From assembly GCF_964340395.1 (NCBI RefSeq), contig NC_135561.1, positions 14,535,461-14,590,460 of the forward strand: a DNA stretch of 55,000 bases, read 5' to 3'. Position 1 is the stretch's first letter, and every line of letters starts with the position of its first letter. Of the stretch, positions 1 to 12,890 are shown piece by piece. The notes under the pieces were generated by a model. That model had not been told where the DNA came from and ran no database searches. It worked only from the letters and a program-made list of their open reading frames with translations. Source of the DNA: Glandiceps talaboti (lineage: Eukaryota > Hemichordata > Enteropneusta > Spengelidae). Made by a program: the position numbers and the translations under genes.

Positions 1-651
1 GTTTTATGGTAATACATGTATAAGCTTCCATAAAAATGGTAACCATTAATATGTATACATATACTCTTAGACTAAAACATATTATATATGTATGAGGGTA
101 TGTGTACATAACTCTATGTTTCTCATTGAAATGTCTTAAAAACTATGGGTTTGGGTCAGTTGGACAATTAGAAATAATAAAAAAAAAAGTTTTAAAAAGG
201 CATACATAAGTGTTCATATACTTGTTGGTGATAATTTCATTTCATTATTGTACTTAAACAGTCTGAATGACTTAAAAATGACAAAAGGCAATGTTGAACA
301 ATTTGTTTGATTGAAGTTCGCAGAGTTCAGCAATAAACCATAGTTTCCACTCAGATACATCCTTTAGGGGACTCATCCTATAATCAGATTGATTGGTTAA
401 GTGATTGATTGATTGATTTTTTGGACTATTGATTGATTGGTTAATTGATTGATTGATTTATTGGACTATTGAATGATTTATATAGTGAATGATTAATTCA
501 CATATCAATCAATCAATAACAGAGATATTTCAAAAAGAAATGAAACAACCTTCTTTTTAGCATATCGAGGCAGACCAGTATTTGATAAAGAAATCATTTG
601 ACCTGACTTAATTGTTTGATGATGGCTTCCTTCTTTTTGTTTCAATTACAG
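1..651. other. Intron (or 5' flank) upstream of the first visible transporter exon
   Basis: No coding exon is recognisable here. A GATT/ATTG-type short tandem repeat lies at about 391-485. The stretch ends in a pyrimidine-rich acceptor with AG at 650-651, so it is most simply the 3' part of an intron of the transporter gene whose earlier exons precede the window. Confidence 0.6.
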
Positions 652-3600
652 GAAGGCAATTGGCCTCTATTTACAACATTTCTAGCTGACTTGATAGCCA
701 GTGTATCTGTACTATGGTCGGTGAGAAGTATAGAAATTGCCAACTCCATTCTGGTGCCTATATTTCTACTACTGTTATTGTTCAATTTTATCTGGTCAAT
801 GACGTTACCATATGCCTGCCTCGGTTTGAAGTTCTTATTTTCACCAGACTGGAGTAAGTATTACTATGGCAACCATACTATCTACAAACTAAGATAGACA
901 CACATGAAAAGTACTATTGTTGTTTGTGGTAGATTACATATTAAGTGGATGATAGTGATACCTTGGTGATGTGGATATAATCACGCTACTGCTGTAATGA
1001 GTATAGTGTAAATACTGAAGACTCCAAAAATGTACAGGTACAACCACAAAACATTGTATCTTTGCTCTGGAGTCATATTAGGGGGCATTCACTTTAAAGT
1101 GACTCTGGGGCTGGTGTTCTGGAGTTGGACATGGGTTTTCTCAAATTGGAACACCCCCCTCCCCCCCCCCCCTTCAGCTCCAATGACTGAAGCCAAAGTG
1201 ACCCCCAAGAAGACCACATTTGCCAAAAAGCTCCCAAACCATCCATCATCCCATATCTTGAGATCACTTTATATGGAAAGAATACAGGGTCTTTAATGCT
1301 AATGGCACCCAAAACACCCCTTCTTAGTCCCTTTAAACAGACTGTCACTTAAAGGAAGTACTGAACTGAGAGCATTGATAATTTACCTAGTATATTTCAC
1401 CTTGATTATTTCATGGCCTTATTCTGCTGTTATTGTACATGGTTCATAGCCTTGCAGTCATTGGACAAGTCTACGTTATTGAATCATGTACAATGACAGA
1501 TGAAGAAGACTAAGAAATGTGTACTTGGTATAAGATCTATTCTCTGAATTTATTTGAATACTAGATGATGAAGTGTAATTAGATGGGTTTGAAATGTTGG
1601 CGTGTTTTTCAGTGAATGAAAAATAGCAAAATTTTTAAAGCTGTTATCATTGTCCTCTGTTTGTTTTCACTCAGAATTATTGAAGGATCCTGTTACATGG
1701 ATGGATGCCATTAGTCAGAACGCATGGGACACTGGAGTTGGACATGGTGAATTCTTATCATACGCTAATCACATGACGCCAGATAACGGTGTCGTCATAT
1801 TATCACTTGGTATACCATGTATAAATAACTTTGTCAGGTAAGTCTCAAATGCAGAGTTTTTCATTCTTTGATGAAATAGTATCGTTTTTTTTTTTTGATA
1901 ATGTATAGTATAGTTTGATGTATTCATGTATGAATTTATTCAATATTATATTAAACACCTGATCTATTTTGCATTTTTATTTTTGTAGCATATGTGATAT
2001 ATTTTACATCGTAAAATCTCCAAGTTTTGGTTATCTTTTTCAAAACTTACATTTTTACAAGTGAAAATACTACAAAACAATAATTGTTATCCACGGTTTT
2101 TGAAATGTTGTATTTTTATCAGCAACATATCAAAACAAAGTGCAAGAAAATATAAACACAAAATAGATCAGAAGGTGTATTTATAGTATGTTTTTTCTTA
2201 GCAAACAACCTCCACCCCCTCCATCCCAATAATTTTAATTATATTTTAATGTTGTATTCTTAGAATAACAATATTCATACAAAAAACTTTATTTTCAGTT
2301 TGCTAAATGGTATGACAACATTTGCCTCTGTCTTTGCTATTGAAGTAGCTGATGATAAGAATATTACAGAAATTGTTAAAATACTGAAATCCAATGGACC
2401 TGGCAACACAGGATTGACATTCATATGGTACGTACATTGTCAAGCATTGTTGATAGACATAAGAACCAGCTGGGTTATTTTTTATGAAATTAAAAAATTA
2501 CAGCAACTGTCGCCATATTATATCATATTACATCAATGTATGATCGTTAAAGATTAATATCACCATAGTAATTAGTAAGCAACACATAGAAAATGTTAAT
2601 GAACCTAATCATAATGTTCAGTGAGTTTGATCTTGAATGTTTTAATTCTTCAGTAGATTGCTGTGCAATGTTCAAGAGCAGCTGTTGTTCCAGTATTGTA
2701 AATTGACTATTCATCTATCACATACTGTTGTTATGAGTTCATGTTTGTGTCAATACAGTGTTGAATATTAAATTCATCTCAAAGATGTTGATCATTTGTG
2801 TACTGGGGCAGATTTTGTACCAAAAGGGCATATAACTCCATTTTTTGTCATTTTTAAATTATCATGAATTCTAATTTTGTTCATGCATGAATTCTGATCT
2901 CAGAAAATGCCAGCTTTTATTCTGAAAGATAAGTTGGTAAAAATGTGAATTAAAGTTGGCTCAGAGTTAAAAGGGCCTGGTGGAAAAAAATTGCTTATTT
3001 TTGTTTTACTTTTCTAAAAATGATATATTTCTCAAAAGCTCTGGTGACATTTTTCATATATTGATGCTTCTTCTCTTATTTCAACAAAACCTGTCCTAGG
3101 TGAAGCTTGAAGACAGATAATGTGGGAACAACATGTGATTTGAATTTGACTTTAAGATTAGAATCATAAGGGCCTGATACTGAAAACATGTTTTGGCTCT
3201 TGAGCCTCAAAATAGCATTTTTATAGTTAGACCCATATGACACTAACCCTGTCAATGATAAATCATTATATCATAATTTTATTATTATTTTTTATGATTT
3301 GTCAAAATCTACTTTTGAGATGCAATCGGTAAATAACTACCCAATACATTTACAGGCATCAGTTCACTTACAATTTATTAATTGATATTACTATAGTTAT
3401 AAAGGCCACAACTCATTATTCAAAGTATGCCTATTTATGCAAAACAGAATTGGTCAACAGTGAGCTAACATGTAAAATAAATAAGAAATTTAAAAAAAAA
3501 ATCAAATTACAGATGTCGTGGGAATTTATACATGGAGAAAATTCTCTCTAGTTTCCAAACGCAAAGGCTTAAATGTGAATTGTTGAGAAAGGAGATAAAA

Positions 3601-5701
3601 TTTTCTTTGGTTAGAGATTACACAAGTTTTGATTATCTCTGTTTAGGATACCAATGTTATATTCTACCATTGGTACGACTGGCAAATATTTAGCCATGGG
3701 ATTCTTCTTAGCCACTGCATTTGCTGGTATCAGTTCACTTATAGCACATCTTGAACTCTATACAAAAACTCTGGAAGATTTTGGACGTAAGTAATTTTAA
3801 TACACATATAAATCTTATTCTTTGCTCAAGAGAATTTGTATCATTACTGATGTAATATGAATAACATCTGAATATTATATGGCTCTGTTTGTCCGATGCC
3901 AGTTTTAAATAGAGGCGCTAATATTGTTTTTATTTTAATACATTTTCATGCGTTTACATGATAGGCCGACAAGCATTTTTGGACCATCTACATGGTAAAA
4001 CCAAAGATAAAACAATTCAAATGATGTGCTGTTGTACATGCATAAAACATAATAACACATGGTTTAAGCGCAAGTACATCATTAATGGGATCATTCCTGA
4101 GGTCTAATATGTTTGTTTTCGAATTGTCCTGTTTTCCATAGGTTACATTTGTTAATCTTTTTGTTTTCACCCTTTTGCATAGACCCCATTTTCAACTTAA
4201 ATGGATCATTTTCAAAAAAAAAATCGCTTTTGCAACATTTTAAATTGTTGCATTTTCATGTGTGTTTTTGTCATGCGTAGATCTAGATGGCAGGTGCAAA
4301 CATAACAAATATAATTGCATTTTCATTTGAAAACGACATTGTGTACACAGCGCCTAAACCTAACAACCCATCACAATATTTTATTTATTACAAGAAACAT
4401 GCAAAGTATGTGACTTTCATATGATATATATGTAATTGATAAATAGGACACATTCCTGATAATAATTGGTTCATTTTGAAATTCTCATTTTAGATGACAC
4501 AATAAAATGCTATATATGATAATGGTGTACTATTAATACCGGTAGCTCTGTTTTGGTTTGACATGTATGTACATGTACAATGTATTAAGTGGTACCTGTA
4601 CTGTACTGGATAGAGCTAATTGCATCTTAGACTCTTTGAGCTTATAGGCTCTTGATCATTCAACTATAGCTGTCATTAGGCCAAAAAAAAAGTTGTTTGG
4701 TTCCAGTTACCCGCCCCCATCCACTTTTTCACTGCTGACTTACATATTTGAGAAAAAGATAATAAAATCGCAAAAATTTTGAAGTCTTGCCAGAAATAGT
4801 GGATGCGGAAACTTTAAAAGACTATATAAAACTGTTCTTCCAATCTGTAATGGCTGTACATCTGATGTACCCCAATAACCCCTGAAACCCCAATAACACA
4901 GAGGCCATTTGGAAAACAACGGAAAACATAACTACCTGAACTAGACACTCGCACATGAAAAAAGTATAATAAAACAGAATAAAAAATCTGCCTACTCCAC
5001 CTATTCTAAAATTGAGCGCATTCGGAACCTGACAATTTTTTTATTTAGGCCTTACCATCATATAATATTATGTAAATTAATATAATTTACATTTTACTTG
5101 CAACATGAAGATAATTCATGTCTACGACAATGTGGAAAATAAATTACCGACACAAGCAAAAATAATTTTCCATTGTAAATATACATATAACGTTAACCTA
5201 AAGTTAACAATCATAGAATTATTTTCTTGATAAAATATCAAGCCTCTCTCGGGTCTAAGGGGGGTGTATCTGAGGTCAAAGGTTATACACCTATATTGTC
5301 ATAGGTCATACCTCATTTATGCCAAAATTGTTATTTGTCTCATAAATTGCCAATTGTGTTTTTTAAGGTCAATAATCAAATGATGTGATATTATTTTCAG
5401 TTCCAAGAAAGCCTGGTGTGATCTTGTCTTCTGTGGTAGTATTTCTTCTCAATATTGGCTCCTCAATGAATGTAGATTTTCTAGTCATTATGGTAAGTAT
5501 CATTTCATTTAGTCAGTCAGTCAGTCAGTCAGTCAGTCACTGAGTAAAACAGTCAGTCAGTAAATTAATAAATAATTCAGTCAGTCAATAAGTCAGTCAA
5601 TAAGCCATTCAGTCAGTCAGTCAGTCAAGTAACCTGTCAACCAGTGAGTCAGTAAGTCTCTCGCTCACTCGCTCACTCACTCACTCACTCACTGAGGCTG
5701 T

Positions 5702-5732
<31 letters not shown>

Positions 5733-8581
5733 ACTTACTGTGTGTAAGTCAGTTAATCAGTGAGTTAGTCAATCAGAGTCAGTGAGTTGATCAGTCAGTA
5801 CGTCATCTGACAATTATGTAATGACGTGAGTATACAACTACAAGGCATTGTTTTATCAACGTCAATACATATTCCATTAGATGCATGAGAAGTCTTAGTG
5901 TTTTATTCCAGGCTTTATTCCCACTGTCACCTGTAGTAATACATATAGTGGTACTGGTAGTCATGGTGTCAACCAAGAAATTAACTTTGTTTATTTATGC
6001 AACTTTGACCTTAGTCAGGCAGTCCAGACAGGTGATGAAAACATATAAATCTGGACCCCAAAACAAACATATAAAAGTTATAAAAAGACAACCAGAAAAA
6101 ACTACAGTTACAATACAAAATCAATGAAAACAAATGAAAGCCACATAAAATTACATTAAACGAAACTTTGTAGAATGACAAACTGACAACCAGGTACAGG
6201 GATTTTCATGATCACACTTATTCCCAAGTACATGTAGCTCATGGTAATGGTTTGCAATCTGAGTATTAACATTTTTCAAATGCTTGTTTTGTACATGTAT
6301 GAAAAGTGAAATATCAAATGACAAGGAGTTCAGTGACGATTATTTTGAAGTTGCACCTATGTGATTTTTATGTTATTTTTGTTAACGAGAATTAAATTAT
6401 TCTATTTCATTTATTTAGGAAATTTCATGCTTTTCATGACAAAAAAATAAAGTTAAAATGTATATTTTTTTTTTATCTTGTAGGACTATGTGTGGTCGTA
6501 CGGGTTAATAATATCGGGTCTACTTCTACAGTATTTAGTGATAAGTTATGGTACATCTAAGTACAGGTCAGAGTTAGTCAACGACTATGGAACTAACGAT
6601 TGGTACTTACCCAAAGCCTGGGAATGGTTCATTAAGTAAGTTATTGTGTAAATATTGCTTCAAACATATTAATTGATATCCATGTTTTTTTTTGTTTTTT
6701 TTTTTAATTCATTCAGTTGTTGCATGAGTTTAAAAAAGTAACTTTAAGTCTACTGGGCTGGGACATTATTTTCCCATATCTTTATGTGTTACTGGTGTTT
6801 TTTTTTTGCTGAGCTGTTAATCTAAAGTCACCATTACTGCATGGAAGGGTGGTGTTTCCGGTTCTGTACACATGACGGCCACACAACAGAATTGCAGCAA
6901 ATTTGGAAAGCAATTCCATTGTGTGACCGCTATATATATGGAACCGGAAATGTCGCTCTTTTATGCTGTGCATAATACATTGCAAAATTACTATTCTCTA
7001 CTAGACTAGACTAATATAGTATTCTGTTATGTTCTGTACTGTACTGTACTGTACTGTACTGTTACAGTTCTGATTAGTAATGTACACTATACACTATACA
7101 CTACCCCGGTATACAAAATGTACTGTATGATATGATACGATATATGATATGATATGATATGATATCACATCACACCATACCCCACCACACCACACCACAC
7201 CCCACCCCACCCCACCCCACCCTACCACACCACATCACACTATACTATACTATATACTAGACTCTTCTTTATGGTACATGATTACTTTTAGGGACCATTT
7301 CTATAGTATGTATCGCATCCATAGCACCAAAAAGTGATGTACTATACAAGGGACATCTATTCCTTTTTTTCAATTTTAAAGAAGGAATTTTTTGCTATAT
7401 TTCATCAAGTTTTGCTAATTGTAAAATATAGCAAACCTTTACTAGAAACATATTGTAAAGCTTAAGTACCATGTTTGTTGTATTTTTCATTTCAGGTTCA
7501 TTGCCCCAGTAGAAGCAATAGCCATTCTGTTGTGGTTCTTAATTGATGAAATTATATACACCGATGGTTGGTACCAACTCGCTGGAGGAACCACAATCAT
7601 GAATTTGTTTCTACAGGTATGAATACTAATTGCTTATTACCTGTACATAATTTACTCATGAATATTCATTGTTCATTTAATGTATATGCATGTCTGCTAT
7701 TTAAGTCCCATGAGGCAACAGTGGACCACTGCTAAACAATGAATGTGAAACAAGTTTCAATGTTGTGTTTCATAATTAGCAATCATAAAACTTAATATGT
7801 GATGTGATGTCATGAAATGACTCTCCAGAACTCAAAGTTTATGAAAATACCTCAGTCTATTTCCTGGAGTGGTGTTTCCCTTTAACTTTGAAATCTTGTA
7901 ATGAAGCTCTAATACACTTGACATGTGTTCAGCCATTTTGAGCATTTCCTGCAAAGGTTTATGGGAAAACCTCTGGTGATGACATCAGATTCACCCGTGA
8001 CAATCTCTTTGTTTTGAGAATCACAGGGAGTGTAACAGAAGAGATTAATGTATGTGATGTCATCACTAAGAGTTTTCCCATAAACCCTTGCAGAAAATCC
8101 CCATATGCAGGCTGAACACATTTCAAGGGCAGTAGAGTTTCTTTTCTAGACTTCAAACTTAAAAAAGTTACTGAAGAGCTATTTTATTACCGCAAATCAT
8201 TATTTAAGTTGATAGCAGTAAACAATACAAGCATACTAATTGCAGAAATAGCCCTGACTAGACTTTTCCTTTAAAAAGTTGGACCCAGGACTTGCTATTG
8301 ATAGCGATTTCAGTGTGATGACCATTTACACTGGCACAAAAATTGTTTCTACAAAGTCTAAAGCCAAAATACATAGTATAATTTCATGGGAACAATTCTC
8401 GCTTCCTTCTCTCTTTCAGTGGAGTATCGTCATAGCCTTTTTAGTTGGATCTAATCTGGTCTATGTGTGTGTATGGTTACCAAGGCGATCTCAGGGATAC
8501 AATGAAATACAAATACCAGAATCTGAAGACACCTCGCCTTTGACGGAGACATCTCCGGATAAAGAAACTGGCTCTCTGTAA
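652..8581 (+). CDS. Sodium-dependent transporter, NSS/SLC6 (SNF) superfamily, 3' part, eight exons
   Basis: Eight exons with GT-AG borders and compatible phases: 652-853, 1675-1837, 2299-2427, 3647-3786, 5401-5492, 6484-6635, 7496-7616 and 8420-8581 (TAA stop). They give 386 residues. The family couples Na+ entry to uptake of amino acids or related solutes across a membrane. The fragment starts near TM4 and runs through TM12; TM1-TM3 must be encoded before the window, since full-length members have about 500-650 residues. Recognisable blocks are TLPYACLGLKF and FSPDW before TM6, QNAWDTG at fragment residues 82-88 (the unwound TM6 region), NTGLTFIWIP (residues ~158-167), and AGISSLIA at 191-198 in TM8, where Na2-site serine/threonine residues lie in LeuT. 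The tail is acidic with a repeated TSP motif. As I recall the family, QNAWDT instead of the animal QAFFSL-type motif resembles a bacterial subgroup. Substrate unknown. Introns hold a MITE, two foldbacks and microsatellites. Confidence 0.92.
4678..5052 (+). mobile_element. AGGCC-ended MITE, copy 1 (inside transporter intron 4)
   Basis: This is a ~375-bp non-autonomous element. It begins AGGCC followed by an A-run and GTTGTTTGGTTCC, and it ends with the imperfect inverse, TTTATTTAGGCCT. Internal landmarks shared with copies at 31301, 33401 and 44500 are GAAATAGTGGATGCGGAAACT and TTCCAATCTGTAATGGCTGTA. It has no coding potential. The superfamily is not assigned; the ends recur but no clean target duplication was found. 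Confidence 0.85.
5511..5800. repeat. Complex tetranucleotide microsatellite in transporter intron 5
   Basis: The tract consists of (CAGT)n blocks interrupted by AATAAG-type segments, then (CACT)n and (CATC)n runs, then degenerate CAGT again. It begins about 20 bases after the intron donor. Confidence 0.9.
6848..6957. mobile_element. Short foldback (hairpin) element in transporter intron 6
   Basis: The left arm, containing TGTTTCCGGTTCTGTACACA and GGCCACACAACAGAATTGC, pairs with the right arm GCAATTCCATTGTGTGACC followed by GGAACCGGAAATG. The arms are about 45-50 bp around a ~15-bp loop. It looks like a small MITE or the remnant of one. Confidence 0.65.
7033..7256. repeat. Chain of changing pentanucleotide microsatellites, transporter intron 6
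   Basis: Consecutive short tandem blocks change motif along the tract: (TGTAC)n, then ACTATAC-type units, (ATGAT)n, (CACAC/CCACA)n, (CCCAC)n and finally ACTAT units. Each block resembles its neighbour by one or two base changes. Confidence 0.85.
7881..8166. mobile_element. Foldback MITE in transporter intron 7
   Basis: An imperfect inverted repeat of about 285 bp. TGTGTTCAGCC...GCAAAGGTTTATGGGAAAAC...GTGATGACATCA on the left pairs with TGATGTCATCAC...GTTTTCCCATAAACCCTTGC...GGCTGAACACA on the right. The outer parts (ACTTTGAAATCT against AGACTTCAAACTT) also pair. It lies wholly within an intron and codes for nothing. Confidence 0.8.
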
Positions 8582-9580
8582 TGCAGTGTAAATACATTGT
8601 TGTGATGGTAATGTTTTCAGTTTTTACAGAGTTAGGAGTTGTGCAAATTTTTGAGAAGTTATTTTCTTAAAAAATGCTAGGGAATCTCATATCTCATATT
8701 TAGTTGTAGGATATTTATACTGGGTTGTTTTTGTAATCAAGTTTGAAAAAAAAATCAGTTTTATATATTATAAAGATTGGGTTCAAGTATGTCACTGTAT
8801 GTTTTGAAAGTAGCTTTAATTGTTGCAAACAGTTAACTAAAAAATGGCTGTAGTGACTTTATAAGTTTCTTGTAAATTTTTCACTTTTGAACAGATTGAA
8901 AAGTAGACTAAAATACATCACTGAAGGAATCCCTTAGTATCCCTTCCCTTTGTGAAAAGAGATGAGAAGAGTGCCCACAATGGCTGATCTTTCAGTCCCC
9001 ATAAAAAAGGGGTCTCAGACCAAAGAAATGGGTTGACATACACTGCATACTTGTCATTTTTATAGACAAAAAATGACACTTGTATATGTTTAAATGAAAA
9101 GACAGTTATCTCTAGGTTGACCTTTCATGTATTGCAGTCACTACAGCTATATTTTTAGGGGTGAGATACACAAAACTCAATTTTTTTTAAACTAATTGTT
9201 TTTTCTCAACAAATGTGTATTCTAACTGATGAGATTGTGAAACTGGTTCCATTTACTGTTTTACTAAAAACACAAACACAAAAAATTTATGTATCATAAG
9301 TGTTTATTAAAAATTCTGACTTCATTTAATATATAACTAAATCATGATTGACAGGAATGATACAGATATGGAGCATAATGTAAATTGTGTGATCGATAAC
9401 ACATTATGTTCAAGAGGTCACAGGGAGGTCACTGGAAACCTGACTGATTGGGATGATGCAAATAAGTAGTATACATGCACATACATGTTTGTTGAATGTC
9501 TACACATACCTAATGTACACAGTAGACTGTCTAGACCAAAACTGACTCCCTTGAAGAAATTTACTGGAGAAATGAAGATG
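8582..9580 (+). other. 3' UTR / intergenic, no further gene seen
   Basis: The sequence follows the transporter stop codon and is AT-rich with no further exon. No close AATAAA was found. A candidate AATAAA stands at 9997-10002, 1.4 kb after the stop and beyond the next MITE, so the transcript end is unresolved. Confidence 0.4.
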
Positions 9581-9952
9581 CCTTGGTGTTTCATTTTATG
9601 AAATAGGGTGTTTTTACATACACTCGGAAAACCTCAAATGGAAAATAAACAATTACAGAGGTGCCGTGCACAGTGGGGATGTAGAAGTAGAAAAGTTACC
9701 ATATTGGTTATGAGTTGGAAACTAAACAATTGAAGCCATCAAAATCATCCAATCTTTGTGTAATTTTATCAGCAGAAGCCTGTTTCTACTGCACTGTAAA
9801 ATAATAGCAATACTTATATTTTTTTTTCAATGTGATTGGATAAAGGCTTCTGCTATGTCTGTTGTGTCTCTATTTATTGTTAGTCTAGAATCCAATGCAA
9901 AATGTTTCCATCTTTATATTAAAACACCATGTCCCTTGAGTGAAACACCATG
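9581..9952 (+). mobile_element. MITE family B, copy 1
   Basis: A ~372-bp element with imperfect terminal inverted repeats: CCTTGGTGTTTCA... on the left and TGAGTGAAACACCATGG on the right. Its interior (GAGGTGCC...GGGGATGTAGAAG...AGAAGCCTG...GTTAGTCTAGA) is shared with the element at 12891-13275. It has no coding potential. Confidence 0.8.
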
Positions 9953-10179
9953 GCAACTTCATTTCTCCTTTAATCAACAGAAATGATCATGTATCAAATA
10001 AAACAGTCATAATTTGTGATTTGTAATGCTGTTTTATATGAAGCCTTTGTATGATGACAGACTAATATTAGATAATAATCATGCACAGGAGATTTTGATA
10101 TGCACAGTTTGCAATATCTATGACTGAAATAGATTTACAGTCTGTAGGCAACAAATTAACTTGTTCTGTTTTATTTTTA

Positions 10180-10385
10180 GAGAAATAACGGGTCTACTGT
10201 TTTTACAAAATGTCTTGATGCAAAAAATATAAAAAGAATATGTTTGTGAATTTTATGTTCAACATTATATCATGAACGAGCCAAGAAGAACAGAAAACGT
10301 GGAATAAGTACTCTGGTCATTCTACATCAAGACATCTCGCGTCTTTGTCACGACAATGCGTCACATCACTGATTGTTCAGTGTTT
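10180..10385. repeat. Dispersed repeat, copy 1 (second copy inverted at 21795-21950)
   Basis: Sequence around ACTCTGGTCATTCTACATCA and GTCTTTGTCACGACAATGCG recurs in reverse complement near 21800-21900. TGTCTTGATG at ~10206 and CATCAAGACA at ~10326 are inverted to each other, suggesting a foldback-like core. The boundaries are approximate. Confidence 0.5.
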
Positions 10386-11710
10386 GAAATATGAGTCAAA
10401 ACGTTAAAAATTGCCATAACTTTCCCTGATTTTTCTTTGATATGTTACTGACATCGGTAAAAATTGTTATACTCCAATATTTTTCTTCTCACAGTACTTT
10501 AGTCCAATTTTACAATTATTTGTAATATTTTTGAAAGGGGTCTTTTCATAAATCCTGTTTGATTTTAAAATCTTAATTTGAAAAAATGTACATATTAAGA
10601 TCCGGGAATGCCTCTTGGAACCTGTGGCTACAGGTCTTATTACAGGAGGTAGCGTCTCAAGGGACAGTTTGAACTAATTAATTTGTTTATCATCATAATA
10701 ATAGTATGATAATTCTGTATAATAATGATTAGCATATTTAACCCATGATTATAGAAAACCATGGTAACTAAAAGAAGAGGAGAGAAGTGTAAATAGGGAG
10801 TCAGGAAAAAAGTTTACAGCTATATTGTAGTCTAGTCTGCTCTACCAAATATTGTTTCAAAGATTTCCTAAAAGGATGTGGAAAACTTTTCAAATAGGAA
10901 TAATATCATTTCAAATGAAAAATTTCCAAATATAATTTAAAAATTGTAGAATGGTATAAATTATAATCTCTAAGATACGACATGTCATGCCACCCAATAT
11001 CTGTTATCGCTCAGAGAGAAGGTCGATGTCATGATGAGGGTGGAAATATCTGATACTGCTTGTTCTTGAATTGTTGTTAGTCGTGAGAAATTTCAAGCAG
11101 TTGCACTCCCTCTCTCTCTGAATGTTGTCAGAGAACTAACTAAAAATAGGGAGTTCAGAATCCAATATGGCCGCCATACAAATCAGCGTACACTGTACCA
11201 AATCATGTAAAAACCCATGTGTGAATTATAATACAAAAAGCCTCAAATGTCTTTTATAATCAGCAAAATGGGGCTAATTTTGCCAAGAATTGTTTCTGAT
11301 TTTAAGATTAACTTTGTTGTGTCATGTGATCTTGCTTAGGTGACTTTTCTCTCTCTCAATTTCCCATAAAATGGTGTTCTATTTAGTTTATGGCAAAATA
11401 AGCAGAACAAGCTAAAGTGTCATGTTTTCTTTAAATGTAACCGGTAGTTATGAAGTTCTATATTTTTTCATATTAACTCAAGTCTTCAAGACATACGGAA
11501 AACACAACTATCATAATATTTTATATGGATGAGGTGAATCTCAGATAAGAGATACTTGTACTACACCTCTCAGTAGAAGGCTGGTCAACCAGGCAAAGTG
11601 TTCTCTTCACACAGCCTGTGAACCTGGTATTTCAAATTTAGTATTTTTCATGGACTCCATCACAGATAACTAACACGTGATTCCATGCATAGAAACCAAT
11701 TGGTTGAATA

Positions 11711-11800
11711 AGTCACATGATGCCTACATTATGTTAATTACATCACATGATGCCTATATTATGTTAATTAAGTCACATGATACCTATATCATGTTGATTG
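11711..11800. repeat. 30-bp tandem repeat, three copies
   Basis: The unit TCACATGATGCCTATATTAT plus GTTAATTA and a short variable link starts at 11713, 11743 and 11773. A single related copy lies at about 16203-16235, so the unit is also dispersed. Confidence 0.85.
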
Positions 11801-12410
11801 CATTAGGTTACCTAGGTGTAAGCTACTTAATTTGAATAACTGAGTCCACAGGCTTTGTTTAGAGGACTTGCCAATCCAACTCTCTATGAAGTTTATGGAG
11901 TTGGACTGTACCCAACTGAACTGTCAGACTGCTAATAAGCATAGGCATATGGGATAGTAGAATCAATTTGACCAAATAGTCTGGGGGTCTTTTGTATGTT
12001 ATTTATTTTGTAAATCCTGTTTTCCATATTTTATAATATTTACACAGGTCTGTACTCAGGAGAGTTAAATGCTTCCATTAATTTAAAAGAGGAAATAAAA
12101 CTATATTTCTTGAAAAAACTTTATGTGGAACCTTACGTATGTATGTATGTATGTATGTATGTACAATCATTTGACAAAAATGGTGAAATACAGTAGAACC
12201 TTCCATGACAAACTTCTCTGAGAAAGATGATCCTGTAGTGACCTCGGATGTCTCTGAAGGCCCAGTTGCAGTAGGACTTAAGTTTGGGTGACAAACAAAC
12301 AAATGTCTGGCAGAGCTGTCAAAAAAGTTGGTCCAGAACACAATGTGATCATATGTAATCCTTATAGCTCTGCTGATAAGGTAACACAAATATGCAATAT
12401 GAGATTGAAC

Positions 12411-12512
12411 CACAGGGAGCAGTGAACATGTGATCTAGATGAAACACAGGGAGCAGTGAGCATGTGATCTAGATGAAACACAGGGAGCAGTGAGCATGTG
12501 ATCGAGATTTAA
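12411..12512. repeat. 34-bp tandem repeat, three copies
   Basis: The unit beginning CACAGGGAGCAGTGAGCATG and continuing TGATCTAGATGAAA starts at 12411, 12445 and 12479, with very few mismatches. Confidence 0.9.
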
Positions 12513-12654
12513 TTTGATGGTGAAATAACCCAGATTTTTCTGTTCCTTTATTTCTGTCCCTGTTTACTGACTAATATGAAATAACTCACAGTAGTCTTCT
12601 TTTCTCTTTGTGAATATTATTCTCTTTATTGACTGAATACAGTGACTGAATAAA

Positions 12655-12735
12655 GTGAGGTATCTGTGACTCCACATAGTGAGGTACCTGTGACTCCACA
12701 TAGTGAGGTACCTGTGACTCCACAGAGTGAGGTAC
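12655..12735. repeat. 24-bp tandem repeat, about 3.4 copies
   Basis: The unit GTGAGGTACCTGTGACTCCA plus CATA starts at 12655, 12679, 12703 and 12727. Confidence 0.9.
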
Positions 12736-12890
12736 AAATGATTTTAAAACTTGACAGATGACTTGTGGTCAATCTCGGAACAGAATTGCAGTCTTGGTGA
12801 TCAAAACAGTAAAGTACAAATTCTTTCAGAGGCATGATTACCGGTTTGTAGCACCCAGATATACAAATCTTACAGCTAAATAATGTTGGT

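Noticed and set aside
652-8581. Bacterial contamination as the source of the NSS gene
   Set aside because: Eight exons with GT-AG introns and animal-type repeats in the introns rule this out.
12185-12295. CAGTAGAACCTTCCATGACA-like start, reminiscent of pogo/Tigger terminal repeats, with a short + frame and an overlapping 111-codon - frame
   Set aside because: No matching inverted end and no transposase motif was found nearby; the resemblance is too short.
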